A stretch of 64,000 bases of DNA from Antedon bifida (lineage: Eukaryota; Echinodermata; Crinoidea; Comatulida; Antedonidae). The stretch is from the NCBI GenBank assembly GCA_963402885.1, contig OY727097.1:23746001-23810000 (forward strand), written 5' to 3'. Positions 45,394 to 55,329 of this stretch are shown in pieces (the first letter of the stretch is position 1; each line of letters opens with the position of its first letter). Both the position numbers and the translations under genes were made by a program. The notes beneath the pieces are model-generated. The model ran no database searches and was not told the origin of the DNA. It worked only from the letters and a program-made list of their open reading frames with translations.

Positions 45394-45858
45394 TTATTTA
45401 TCAATTAAGTCTGAAACATTTCTAGTTCGAAGGTTCTTCCAAAACGGTTTTCTATGTTGTGGCATTAATGGCAACAATTGATTAATAATGGCATTCTTCT
45501 TAGCACGTTGGACCCCTCTTGCCGATTGTAATCGTTTTGAATTGTATGTTCCATTCATGATATGTTCTGCTACCTTCTTTTTAAGGAATTCACCAGAGGT
45601 GTATTCTTCATCCGTATGTTCTGTTTTCCAATACAATTTGGTTTCACCTTTCCTGAAAAGAACTTCTTTCAAATCGTGTAACTTCGGTATAACTAAGTTT
45701 TTGCTCGTTCCTTTTTCATTTTTAAAGTTTATAAAGTCTTGATATTCCATGTTGACGGCCTTTCCTGCATTATTTACAATTGTATTAAAATCGTCACCAT
45801 CGTTCTTTGCTTTCTTCATACCCAATTCTATCTGGTGATGAAACGAATCGGCTGACAT
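45394..45858 (-). CDS. Transposon-like protein module, unrecognised
   Basis: The 154-residue frame is intact: SFHHQIELGMKKAKNDGDDF, NMEYQDFINFKNEKG, LHDLKEVLFRKGETKLYWKT, YTSGEFLKKKVAEHIMNG, RGVQRAKKNAIINQLLPLMP and QHRKPFWKNLRTRNVSDLID. It is soluble and Lys-rich, without membrane segments. The pattern of a GMKKA start, a Lys-rich link, then PLMPxxRxxFW resembles, from memory, the N-terminal part of the same multicopy animal family as the FSDG/DGIGG gene at 9.2-10.4 kb, but I cannot verify this. The ATG is not clearly a start; a splice acceptor may lie upstream. The low damage is notable in a region full of relics. Confidence 0.5.
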   Translation of the reverse strand: MSADSFHHQIELGMKKAKNDGDDFNTIVNNAGKAVNMEYQDFINFKNEKGTSKNLVIPKLHDLKEVLFRKGETKLYWKTEHTDEEYTSGEFLKKKVAEHIMNGTYNSKRLQSARGVQRAKKNAIINQLLPLMPQHRKPFWKNLRTRNVSDLIDK

Positions 45859-46109
45859 ACCACATCACGTCCTGAAATACTTTCATTCCACAAAATCCCA
45901 ATTGATTTATTCACTTTCATGAAATTGTATCATTCTTCGTGTAAATTGGCATTGCTTGCACCCCGGTATTCTTGGCAACATACTATTTTTTTGCATGTCG
46001 GCAGAAACAATCTCTTCGTTGTTTTTTTTTTGGTCGATCCCTATCTTGTCTATAGAATGTTCTTGAAATGTTTGCATGGAATATTATTATTATATTATTA
46101 TTATTATTT

Positions 46110-46310
46110 ATAAAAGACAAACCAATGTTTGTAAGAGAAAACAACATTGTTAAAAAAACAAACCATTATTTTTAAAAGACGAAACTTGGTTTGTAAAAGA
46201 CAAACCATTGTTTGTAAAAGACAAACCATTGTTTGTAAAAGACGCCATGTGGTTTGTCCATTGTTTGTAAAAGACAAACCATCGTTTGTCTTACAAAACA
46301 TAGTTTTCCT
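46110..46310. repeat. ~21 bp tandem repeat around AAACCATTGTTTGT
   Basis: The unit tgtttgtaaaagacaaacca recurs about seven times with variation (46150-46290). It is partly self-complementary (caaaccattgtttg), so long frames open on both strands. A small echo (caattgtttgtcttttaaaa) occurs at 50300-50340. Confidence 0.85.
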
Positions 46311-46426
46311 ACTAAAAATAAACAATAATTAATTTTTTTTTACAATTTAATCAAATATTTTGTTAATAAATATTTACTGACCTTAAGTTATACAGAAATT
46401 AATACTATTAATTTATTTACAAATCA

Positions 46427-46672
46427 TCAACTTCCGCTTGGACAGTACACATCACGTAAATATTTGGAATTACTATTCCCGATAGAGGCAATAAGAATAG
46501 TCTTAGAAGACTTTAAATAGCATTCCTTGCTAACTCTCTGCAATGTGCAACTTGTTTTAGTATTGGATAGCGTTAATTCATTAACAGGACAGCTTAATGT
46601 GCAAGTTGTCTTTAAGTTTAATACCTCTTTACTTGTATCAAGTTCACAGATGATACAGACTGCAAACATCAC
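46427..46672 (-). CDS. Cysteine-rich exon, unrecognised
   Basis: The frame opens right after a good acceptor (gttttgtttctgtag, AG at 46674-46673) and runs ~80 codons: VMFAVCIICELDTSKEVLNL, TTCTLSCPVNELTLSNTKTS, CTLQRVSKECYLKSSKTILI, ending RDVYCPSGS. Nine cysteines in 80 residues could bind zinc or form disulfides. As an internal or last exon it may belong with the blocks at 46960-47575 upstream on the same strand. I do not recognise a domain. Confidence 0.4.
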   Translation of the reverse strand: MMFAVCIICELDTSKEVLNLKTTCTLSCPVNELTLSNTKTSCTLQRVSKECYLKSSKTILIASIGNSNSKYLRDVYCPSGS

Positions 46673-46959
46673 CTACAGAAACAAAACCTTGTTTACCATG
46701 TGCAATTGACAATGGAAGGTAAATTGTTTCAACAAGTTCGGTAGCTAATACATGGCCAATTTTGTGTGGTTAATTCCGGTACCTAAACTTTTTTTTTTTT
46801 TAACTTCATCCAACAACATAAAATCGCCAACTATAGGATGCCTTAATAATATTTAGATATAAATATTATATAAAAACACAGAAAAATACAATAGGCAACA
46901 AACAAAAATGGCAAAATTAAATAGGTAGATTTTGTAGATTGAATATCATTATTAGGTGT

Positions 46960-47575
46960 TTACACAACTGTATTGCAGACAGGTTCTATAAATTTGAGTC
47001 GTTCTAAAGCCTGATATTTCAAAGAAACCATTAGTTTCTCTACTTCAGCAACAGCTTCATTCATTGGGTCTACCTCTTTAACAGTGGCAATCGCATGTTT
47101 TCCATGAATCCAGATATCTGCCTCATCATTAACTATCAGCCTTTGATTTTTTACATCATACACTTTTATTGTTCGTTTCCTTTTCTTTGGCTAAAAAAAT
47201 AGTACATAACATTTGTTAGTGGTGTTAAATAGTAGCAATGATCTTTGTTTTAGTGGATCTGAGTTATCCTTTGAGTATTTCTCCAGACGAGCATTCAGAG
47301 TAAATTTGATAACAGTCTTTGACGATCCTCCCCTCTGTGTGTGTGTGTGTGTGTTGCTTCAATTCCTTTAAGTAAAGGTACAGATGCATCGAAAAACTTT
47401 AAAATGTAAGGTGTTAAATCTGATTCTGTATATCTTACTCAATAGAGCTTATGAAGTCTAAATATTTACCAAGTAGGGATATTTGAAGATCGGTCGGACT
47501 CCCGTTATAATCTTCTTGATCGTCTGAACCAGCAATTGCCCTATCCTTAAGTAACGGATCTGGATCTGAGCTCAT
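46960..47575 (-). pseudogene. Two-exon unrecognised gene with basic PKKRKR motif, one in-frame stop
   Basis: Exon 1 begins with ATG at 47575 (MSSDPDPLLKDRAIAGSDDQ, acidic) and ends at donor ttga/gtaagata (exon 47439-47575, phase 2). The next block starts after cacacagag at 47332 and restores the phase exactly: GGSSKTVIKFTLNARLEKYS, KDNSDPLKQ. It then meets one TAG (47191-47193) and reads on in the same frame through PKKRKRTIKVYDVKNQRLIV, NDEADIWIHGKHAIATVKEV and VEKLMVSLKYQALERLKF to a TAA near 46960. The stop lies within a tttttttag acceptor-like sequence, so a further intron with an unseen donor is the alternative. PKKRKR resembles an SV40-type nuclear localisation signal. A (GT)n tract occupies the first intron. 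Confidence 0.5.
47338..47356. repeat. (GT)n microsatellite
   Basis: About nine GT units, lying inside the putative intron just upstream (gene sense) of its acceptor, so on the - strand it forms an unusual (AC)n branch/acceptor tract. Confidence 0.9.
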
Positions 47576-47759
47576 CAGTAAGTGTATGGACTCTTCTCAA
47601 TGATAGCGGTTTCTAATGAGATCTCAGAAATAAGAGGCGAGGCAAGGCCTTGCTGGCATAGTAGTTCTGTCCAACTCAAACGCTACACCATCTAACAAAG
47701 GGTTAACCTTATATTGGAATTTACATTAGTTGGTGAACTTCAGTTTTGTTGAGTTTTAT

Positions 47760-48295
47760 TGGTTTTTAAGCGTACCATCTCAATTTAAGTCCATACGTTC
47801 CGCCTCCTTCACATTTCTTTTAATCATGTTAAATCTCAGGGCTTCTAGTCGTGCACTCTGAATTTGCTTACCATCACTATCCTTTTCGATGTCTACTTTA
47901 ACTTTTCAGGCGCATTTGGAGCCTATTCTCCCCTTTCACCGAACACTGCATCTAAAACATAGAATCTCCTGACAAAAATACTCTAGACTGCTTGCCTGGA
48001 TCATGGTTGTTTTGAATGTCTTGTACCCATTTATTCAACCAGCCTGGAGCTCCACATTCAGCTTCAGATTATAACTTTTGTCATCTCCATAAAATTAGCA
48101 ATCGGCCAAATGTCATCTGTTCCTTGATATTTTATACCATGCGAAGCCTGTTCATTATGAATGCAACTAAGAGTGATGCAGACGCTCTCTGCTTCCTTCC
48201 GATGTTTCGAGCATCACCCCACAACTTCCAGAATTCTTTCTCATCTAGATAATAATATATTAGGTATTTTAGATAGACAAAATGATGATGAACAT
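47760..48295 (-). pseudogene. Decayed reading frame, distal part
   Basis: Blocks of plausible protein in changing frames: DEKEFWKLWGDARNIGRKQR ASASLLVAFIMNRLR (near 48250-48140), LNKWVQDIQNNHDPGKQSRV (near 48030) and IQSARLEALRFNMIKRNVKE (near 47830). Stops lie between them. No family is recognised. The text runs up to the edge of the solo LTR and appears to continue beyond it. Confidence 0.4.
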
Positions 48296-48837
48296 TGTTA
48301 CGACCACTTTTGGCCTAGGTCGAAATACCTAAAATACAACAACGAGGTTTGGAACAAACAATATAGCCAACACACAAAGTACTATGCAGGAAGCACGAGC
48401 TCCATTTAATTTCCTTTATTGATGCATTACAATACAACTATACCATTATACAATGCAATATGAATAATACCGAGTGGTGGTTAGCCTAGGCACCCGTACA
48501 GTCCAATCGCAACGTTTTCATTCACATTGTCATTGCCTCGCTTCCAGTCTCGATCAAAATCTTAGCGTTCACTGCAATTAACTTTACTTCATTATTCGTT
48601 TGTCGTTTTCAAGTGATTTCCTATCTGGCAGTCCCACATTCACTGTATTATTTCTTCCACAGATAGCCGACCAGCTCTGACTTTCACCGTCTCGTGAGTG
48701 TGTTCGCTCCCCCGCCTCGTACACCCAATATAGCTTTCCAAAAATACCGCGCATCACAACACTCCCTTCTGATTCGTCCACTTGACTCATTTGCATGTGA
48801 CACCTGATTATTATCGTGACACCTGACTATCCTAACA
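48296..48837 (-). mobile_element. Solo LTR, gypsy-like, with 4 bp ACAT target duplication
   Basis: The 542 bp unit starts TGTTAGGATAGTC and ends GTGGTCGTAACA on the - strand, i.e. TGTTA...TAACA with canonical TG/CA. ACAT flanks it on both sides (48292-48295 and 48838-48841). An AATAAA signal lies at 48420-48415 (- strand), ~120 bp before the 3' end, as expected inside an LTR. There is no second copy or internal region, so it formed by LTR-LTR recombination. The family call (Ty3/gypsy) rests on the ends and target size only. Confidence 0.85.
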
Positions 48838-49430
48838 ACATCAATCCAAAATCCTGTGGCAATTTTTCTAGGTCGCAGAACTGCATTAAATTCTTGTTCA
48901 AGCGCTTTAAAGATTTTGTAACTTCATATGTAGATGGGATGAAACCTGTCAACTTTCTTCGTAATTTTCTGAACTTGATATAGGCCTATGATCATTCCAT
49001 TCATCAGTGTCTTTAGATCGTCTTCTATTTTTCCTCGATAGCTGATATTTGAAAGTTTCAATGTATGATTCTTTTAATGATCCATTCTCTCTTAATGATT
49101 GTCTGATCATCAGCATGACTAGATAAAGTACGACTTTATCCATTTTTTTTCTGGAGAGATTATCTTGGATGTACACAATCTTGGTCTACCACGTTTGAGT
49201 ACCTTTAGTGCACCCTTTTCCATTACACTCAAAATAGTCTGTGAGAGGCCAATAAGATTTTCCGATGCTTTTAATTTTTTCTAACAAAGAAGGTGTAATG
49301 AAGCAGCTGTGAATGATATGTGGGTCCTTCTGACCTTCTGATTTAGGTTAAACTGTAGGGCATTAATACCTTTGACATGTAATTTCTTTTCAAGACCAGC
49401 CCATCCAGACCTTAAATGATAATAACAAAT
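48838..49430 (-). pseudogene. Decayed reading frame, proximal part
   Basis: Segments in order (- strand): GWAGLEKKLHVKGINALQFN (near 49400), GALKVLKRGRPRL with an AT-hook-like KRGRPR (near 49200), DNLSRKKMDKVVLYLVMLMI and SYIETFKYQLSRKNRRRSKD (49176-48949), then FNAVLRPRKIATGFWIDVHH up to and across the solo LTR border. Frame changes and stops are frequent. The GRPR core suggests a DNA-associated protein. No family is recognised, but strand and continuity suggest one gene with 47760-48295. Confidence 0.4.
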
Positions 49431-49439
49431 GTTTGCAAA

Positions 49440-50285
49440 TTATGAAATCTGCAAATACGGCCTATCATCAATGACTTCAACATTGAGACTTATTGGTACT
49501 TCTGACATCATAATTTCTTTAAAGTTGTCTAATACACTAAATCCAATCTTTTTTTTCCTTTGTATTTATATTATATTTAGACCTACATGGACATTACTTC
49601 AGGTAGAGATACTCTTACATATTAGGTTACACCATTAAAAGAGTGAATGTGTTAAAATGGTAAAAGATCTAATTCTTAATTTATAAAAATTGAAATGCAA
49701 TAGATCAAAGCAAAGAAAGAAAGATCATTCAATTTTTATATCAATAAATTAGGAAGTTTTTTTTTACACGAGACCACATGATCTCAGCTTTAGTTATATT
49801 ACATGAATATTCATTTAATTTGATATTTAACTTTTAGAGAGAATAACTTCAAAATTAATTTTACATCGTGTTTGCGTTTATCATTTTGTAAACATATTTT
49901 ATAAATGCAGAAAGTAGTAACGACAATAGTTAACAATAATGTTTTAAAAAGTTATCGCTTGTATTTCAGGAAAACATTTTTTAATTAATTTGTTAAATCG
50001 TATCCAAACTGAATGGACAACAGTACATACTCATTTTCAATACCGTCAATAATGTCACTCCTTGCATGTTTCCAGATTTTTAATCTTTTGTTACAAGGTA
50101 GAATACGATGCAACATTTATTAAATTAAACCGAGCGATTTTTGTGTTAACATGATTATTCCAAACTTTATCCCAGTTTATATCATTGTCATTTAGCTCCA
50201 CTCACCATTTAATTTGTGGTATTGGAGCAATACTTTTGCTAATGATCAAATGATTATAACAGAAAGTTGCTTTACGTTTACTTTT
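49440..50285. other. AT-rich non-coding spacer
   Basis: I see no gene or repeat. Confidence 0.5.
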
Positions 50286-50576
50286 AAACAGAAATTCAAA
50301 CAATTGTTTGTCTTTTAAAACAAACAATTGTTTGTATTATACAAACCATTTTTTGTAGGACAGAATGGGTATTGTGTCAGACGGCGCCCCGTATAATGCT
50401 TTTCCTAATAATGTGATTATCATTACATTTACATGTACATACAAATCACATATATCAAATAAAAAATAAATTATATAACATAATCGACTATTGGATGAAT
50501 GTGACTGCCATCTTTCTTCAGAAACATGAAAACAGCCGAATAATAAGTATTTAGTAATAATAAGTATGTCTTCTTC

Positions 50577-50692
50577 GGCTTAGGTTCCCACTTGGACGCA
50601 ACGCGAATGCGCCACATGACCTTACGACGCGCCGGATCATCCGAACTGTCGCTTGTGGCTAGTCGTTGCGTGGGAATCAAACGAAGCCTTAC
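50577..50692. mobile_element. MITE family A, short diverged copy
   Basis: The left end ggcttaggttcccacttgga and the inverse right end ggtaaggcttcgtttgattc share the family's gttcccac and cgcaacg words. It is only 116 bp long. Confidence 0.6.
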
Positions 50693-50699
50693 CGATTAT

Positions 50700-51255
50700 A
50701 AATCGTTTTCAGGCAATATAAGTTCTTGGAACTTTATCATCTAAAATTGAAAAGGATCGTCCCTACATTCAAATAGAAATTGCGAGAGCGACGTGTCGGC
50801 GTCTATGGTCACAATTTTTATCTCAGACGGCGTTAATGTTGTTCGTTGACGTGTTAATAAGTTTCAGAGAATTAATCACACCTTATCTTTGCTGCTTGTA
50901 ATTTATCACACAGCTGTACAGGCCTATTTGCAGAATTGGCATAATAAACAAGACTACTAAATGTCAAAAAATAAATCTATAAGAATTAGTATTAAACAAA
51001 ATACGTTTTCTATACAGCACTGGTGTTTTGGTTAAAAACACCTTCAACCTTGACTTGATAATTTAGATAGATACTAAATGAGAGAAAGTCTCATCTCGTG
51101 CTGCCGAAAAAAATAATTAACTTATTATTGTAAAATAATTAATTTTTACAGATGAGGCCCCCTGTAATTGATAATTGTAATAAATGCAACGATACTACTT
51201 GACTGCATTAAATTAAGATAAAAACAATATTTACCAATCGAGTTTAGTAATGTTT
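50700..51255. other. Non-coding spacer
   Basis: I see nothing definable. Confidence 0.5.
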
Positions 51256-51261
51256 ATAAAA

Positions 51262-51652
51262 ATCGAAAAAAAATTATTATAAAACCTTAATTTTAAAAGT
51301 TAACCAGAAGCGCATTTTCAATGTAGTTTTGGTTAAATGTAACTGTTACTTTTTCTTCTTTTTTTTGTTAAGGAGGAATCATTATTTTTGTTAAAAGTAA
51401 TTAACCTAATTAAAACTTACTAAATGGTCTATTCAAAGTTTCATTTCATTTTCATTTCATTTATTTTGTCTCCATAAAAATACAACATAAAAAAACGTGG
51501 ACAAACTAAGAAGAAAACATCACACAAAACCAGGCAGAGAAATAAAGCGACCCAAATCATTATCTAGTAGGTCTCCTATTGCACTGATTGTATACTCAGT
51601 TTGATTTCATTCATCTTTATTTTTCTTATTTTGGGGACAATACATCTTTAAT
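51262..51652. mobile_element. MITE family C, copy split by a LINE tail
   Basis: The left interior (ttggttaaatgtaactgtta, aaaagtaattaacc) and right end (ttggggacaatacatcttta) belong to the family. About 160 bp of foreign sequence (51438-51600) separates ctattcaaagttt from gatttcattcatcttt. Confidence 0.7.
51438..51600 (-). mobile_element. 5'-truncated LINE 3' end with (TGAAA)n-type tail
   Basis: On the - strand the segment ends ...atggagacaaaataaatgaa followed by atgaaaatgaaatgaaac, i.e. an AATAAA signal plus a short pentamer-type tail. It is bracketed by gtttcatttcat and gtttgatttcat, an imperfect 12 bp target duplication. Upstream sequence is 3' UTR-like, without RT motifs. Confidence 0.6.
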
Positions 51653-52009
51653 TATATTGATATGCAAATAAATCAAATTACTTTTTGTTCTCAATTAACA
51701 AAATAATCTGTATGTAATTCAACATTTTATTTATACGGAAAGATTGTATAATGCATCTACATCTACGTAAATGACATAATAATGACATTTCATTGGAAAG
51801 GTTATTATTCCTATGAAGACAATTACACTTACATATCGCATTGATGAAAATATTATATTGATGACATTATATTGTTAATAATTATAACAATGATCTTATT
51901 TTTATAAGGTATGAGAATAGCTTTCACTTTTCGTAATTTATTGCCGTAACCTTAGAATAGATGTATGCCGAAAGACACAACAGGCCTACATTGTGAGGTT
52001 TTATCAAAG

Positions 52010-52495
52010 TTCAGGTACAGGCATCAATTTTGTATATAATATTTAGTTAAATGTACATATATCAAATCTGTGCAAAAAAACCTTTTATCGGTACGGTAGT
52101 TAAGTAGTTTAACCTTATATAATTCTATATCTGGAAAAAAAACGTGAAAGTCTTTAATAATTTCCACATGGCGCAATAGAGACTCGAACTGCAGACGTAA
52201 TATTATTAGTCCTCTGTAAGGGTACCGAGTGAAAAACATAATTTTGTTGTTGTGGTCTTATAACACACCTACAGTCCTTAAAGCTCAGGGACAGGCATGA
52301 ATTTTAAATATAATATCTGGTTAATTGTACATAAATCATATATTTGTAACAGAAATCAAGACAAAAAAACATGAATTTCCCTTAATATGGTCAAATACAA
52401 ATTTTGGCAAAATTCTGCCATAAAAGCCAGGAAGACTTTTTTTTCAGTAGTTAGGTAGTTTAACCTAATGTAATAACATGTCTGGTGACTCCCTA
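52010..52495. repeat. Diverged tandem duplication
   Basis: caggtacaggcatcaatttt (52012) and its following tataatatttagttaa, tagttaagtagtttaacctt and catatctgg-like words recur at 52285-52490 as cagggacaggcatgaatttt, tataatatctggttaa and tagttaggtagtttaaccta. The second unit is ~90 bp longer. Confidence 0.75.
52165..52230 (-). mobile_element. tRNA-like SINE head fragment
   Basis: On the - strand cgtctgcagttcgagtctct contains a B-box-like gttcgagtc preceded by ggtacccttacagagg. It lies between the two duplication units. Weak evidence only. Confidence 0.3.
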
Positions 52496-52499
52496 GAAG

Positions 52500-53235
52500 G
52501 TGAAAAAAGATACGGTGGATAATTTTTGCTATAGCATGAAAATAAAAATCTGAAGTTGAATAAAAATATCAGAAATGTAAAATTCAAGTTATATTACCTA
52601 TATTTAGTCATCTGATAACATTTTTTACCACACCGTTTATTTTTAATAGCTTTTTAAAATGCCTCTCTATTTACAAAATTTGTGTACAAAAGAATAGAGA
52701 TTTTACTGTGTAATTTGAACTATCCCCCCACTGATAAGAAAGTGCTTATTTTCAACAAGCTCGTGTAACACAAATAAAATCCCAAAAATTATGAAACATA
52801 GGGGAAACTATAGATCGATAATTATTGAAATGTATGATCAATAGAAATTGTTTGCCCTCACCTGGCCTTTAAGTAAATTCTTTATTTAAATTAAATTAAA
52901 CAACGCAAACCTTGCTCCTTCCATCTTAAAGCGGATGTCTAGGCATGGAAAAAATACTGCTATTAGAATTTGCCCGCGGAACAGAACAATTATTGACGCA
53001 CTCAACAGGTTGGTTTAAGTTGTCAAATAATATATCGGCCTATCGCGTGGCGCCAAAAATCTTGACATTTTTACAAAAACATGTCATTGATTAGTACTAA
53101 TATTGAATATAATTTACTGTTGAGAGGGACGAATTAACCAATGTTACAAAATCAACCAATCAAATTACAGAAATAGGTTAGGCAAAGTGTGTGGTTCATG
53201 AACAAAAATAGTCAACGTTGGGGAGATGTTCTCTA
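52500..53235. other. Non-coding spacer
   Basis: I see nothing definable. Confidence 0.5.
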
Positions 53236-53240
53236 ATCTC

Positions 53241-53426
53241 CCTAAAGCGTGGTTCCCACTAGCGACGCAACGCAAGGACGTAACGCAACGCAAGTGAATT
53301 GACCAATCACACGCGATGGCTTATTCGCTTGTGATTGCTAACTGTCTATAACTTCGTTTGTCATTGGTTAAAACGCTTGCGTTGCGTTTACGTCCTTGCG
53401 TTACGTTCTAGTGGGAACCAAGCTTA
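53241..53426. mobile_element. MITE family A, copy 2
   Basis: It is near-identical to the copy at 19923-20111 (about half a dozen differences in 186 bp), with the same orientation and the same inverted termini cctaaagcgtggttcccact / agtgggaaccaagctt. Confidence 0.88.
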
Positions 53427-53429
53427 AGA

Positions 53430-55200
53430 TACAGTTATTTACATATGTAGGCTTATTATTTAATTTCATAATAGCATAGCACCAGCATATTATCAAATTA
53501 TACAATAAGCTCGTGTATACAAGTAATATAGTTATTATATTAAAGAATTTAACTAGGTCAATATAATAAGATCTCATTTTCTTTTGAAAATGTATTGACT
53601 TGGTAGGCTTTAGTGCCTAAATGTAATTTATTTTAATAAAACGCACAGGTTTAACGTGTTGCGTGCCATCTTACATTTATATTTTATAACGTTAACACCA
53701 TGCTTAATCTTTTATTATTTAAATATTCATAATAATTATATTTCAGGTAATAACCTAATTTTGTTTTGTCTCCTATCGATCGCACCATAAATATTCCTTT
53801 GGAATGTTTTTAATTTGGTGCCTAACTTTGTATTTTATATTTAATTAATAAATGGGCTGTGAAGCGTGCGAGAAGACAATCTTGCATTAATATTAACACC
53901 TAAATTGAACGTCCATTCTTAATAAACATAATATATTTTTTCAAAAACTAACACTTCGTCTTCCTGTACCACCATTATACGATAGATATGAATTATTTCG
54001 TTGACACGTTTTGAATTTGGTGTTTTATATTATTATATCTGTAAATATTGTAGGCTGGTGATGCGTGACAAGACAATCTTACATCAATATTTCTCATTCA
54101 TCATTTAACATAATTTATATTTTCTTTACACTAAAATGTCGTGTTCCTATACCCACCTTAATATCATATATAAAACTGTTAATTTTATTTTCTTTACTTT
54201 CTTCATTTTTAAATCATCAGAATACAGTATCAACGGTTAAACAAAACGGTTTTACAAAACAAACAGAACAAACATAATATTAAAAGAAAAAGTCATTCAG
54301 TATTACTTTTCCGTTTAGTCTAATAGTAATTAACCAATCAAATGAGAAGAATACACCCACGTGTGTTACATAACATCTGTACGCGCGCGTCAATCTGTTG
54401 ATGTAGCTTGACGCGATCACGTCAACAGTTATCGACACATTATTATATGATGACCAATCATTTTAAAGACGTGAGCATGTAAATTGTTTTATTTTTCTTT
54501 CAGTCTGCGTAAATATTTCGTTATTTATGTACACTATTACAAGACGTAAAGAAGCTTATGTTAAATCATTTCTAAATTTAGAAGCAATAACATAAGTTGC
54601 AAAAAGAACACAATTAATGTGAAATATATCTCAATAGATCTCGGCCATACAACATGGAATGTGAGGGGTATTAACAGATATCTTCATATCACCAATAAGC
54701 TGTGTAATTTGTTCGTCATATATAAAACTACAGTACGGTAATATTTAAGCTATAGGCGACTCGTTGCCGTCTCATTGGTCAACATACACATTGTTTCCAT
54801 AGCTATACAATAAACAATTATTTTTAGATTTCTTGCTCAGAAAAACGTGTTTTTTCTTTCTCATCCTATGTTGGCAAGTGGCCATTTTGTTATCATGGCT
54901 ATTCACGTTTTTTTCCTCATACTGATAACTTATGTGATCTTTGATCATGGCTGTTCACGGTTTTTCTTCTTTTTCATCCTATGTTAGTTGCTTAAGTAGT
55001 CACAACGATTTCTAATCATGGATATTCCCTCTGTGCACATGGTTAGACACGATTATTAGTTTGTCTAACTTGCTTCGACCTGGAAATATCTTTAGATGAT
55101 TTACTTATTATAGTAATAATGATGAATTTGTATGAGTTGAATGGGTAAAATATATTCAATTAATAATTCGCTGCTTATTTAATGTGGAAGACTATCTATA
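53430..55200. other. Non-coding, AT-rich
   Basis: Two related stretches near 53860-53960 and 54050-54140 share gtga-gcgtg-gaca agacaatcttgca and aatattaacac/tctca wording, a weak old duplication. A cgcgcgcgtcaatctgttgatg / tgacgcgatcacgtcaac segment near 54382-54430 has short inverted repeats. Confidence 0.45.
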
Positions 55201-55207
55201 GCTTATT

Positions 55208-55325
55208 CAACAAGGCCATATGCATGGCTGCAGTCGCGTGCTCAAATTTGAGTAGTGTTGACCGACCGACCAACCGACCGACATAGTGAGCTGTAGAGTC
55301 GCGTTTGCACGCGATTAAAAATACG
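55208..55325 (-). repeat. Repeat family D, copy 3 (inverted)
   Basis: The inverse of 27738-27845: aaggccat, catggctgcagtcgcgtg, ccgaccgaccaaccgaccga, catagtgagctgtagagtcg, then cacgcgattaaaaa. Confidence 0.75.
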
Positions 55326-55329
55326 GTTC

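Noticed and set aside
46110-46310. CRISPR-like array
   Set aside because: Units are contiguous and degenerate, without spacers, and the setting is clearly eukaryotic.
46104-46332. 73- and 61-residue frames on opposite strands, resembling a repeat protein
   Set aside because: Both are by-products of a partly palindromic 21 bp tandem repeat.
53860-54430. Possible host promoter with gcgcgcgtcaatctgttgatg palindromes
   Set aside because: No transcript or downstream exon is visible; short inverted repeats alone do not support a promoter.
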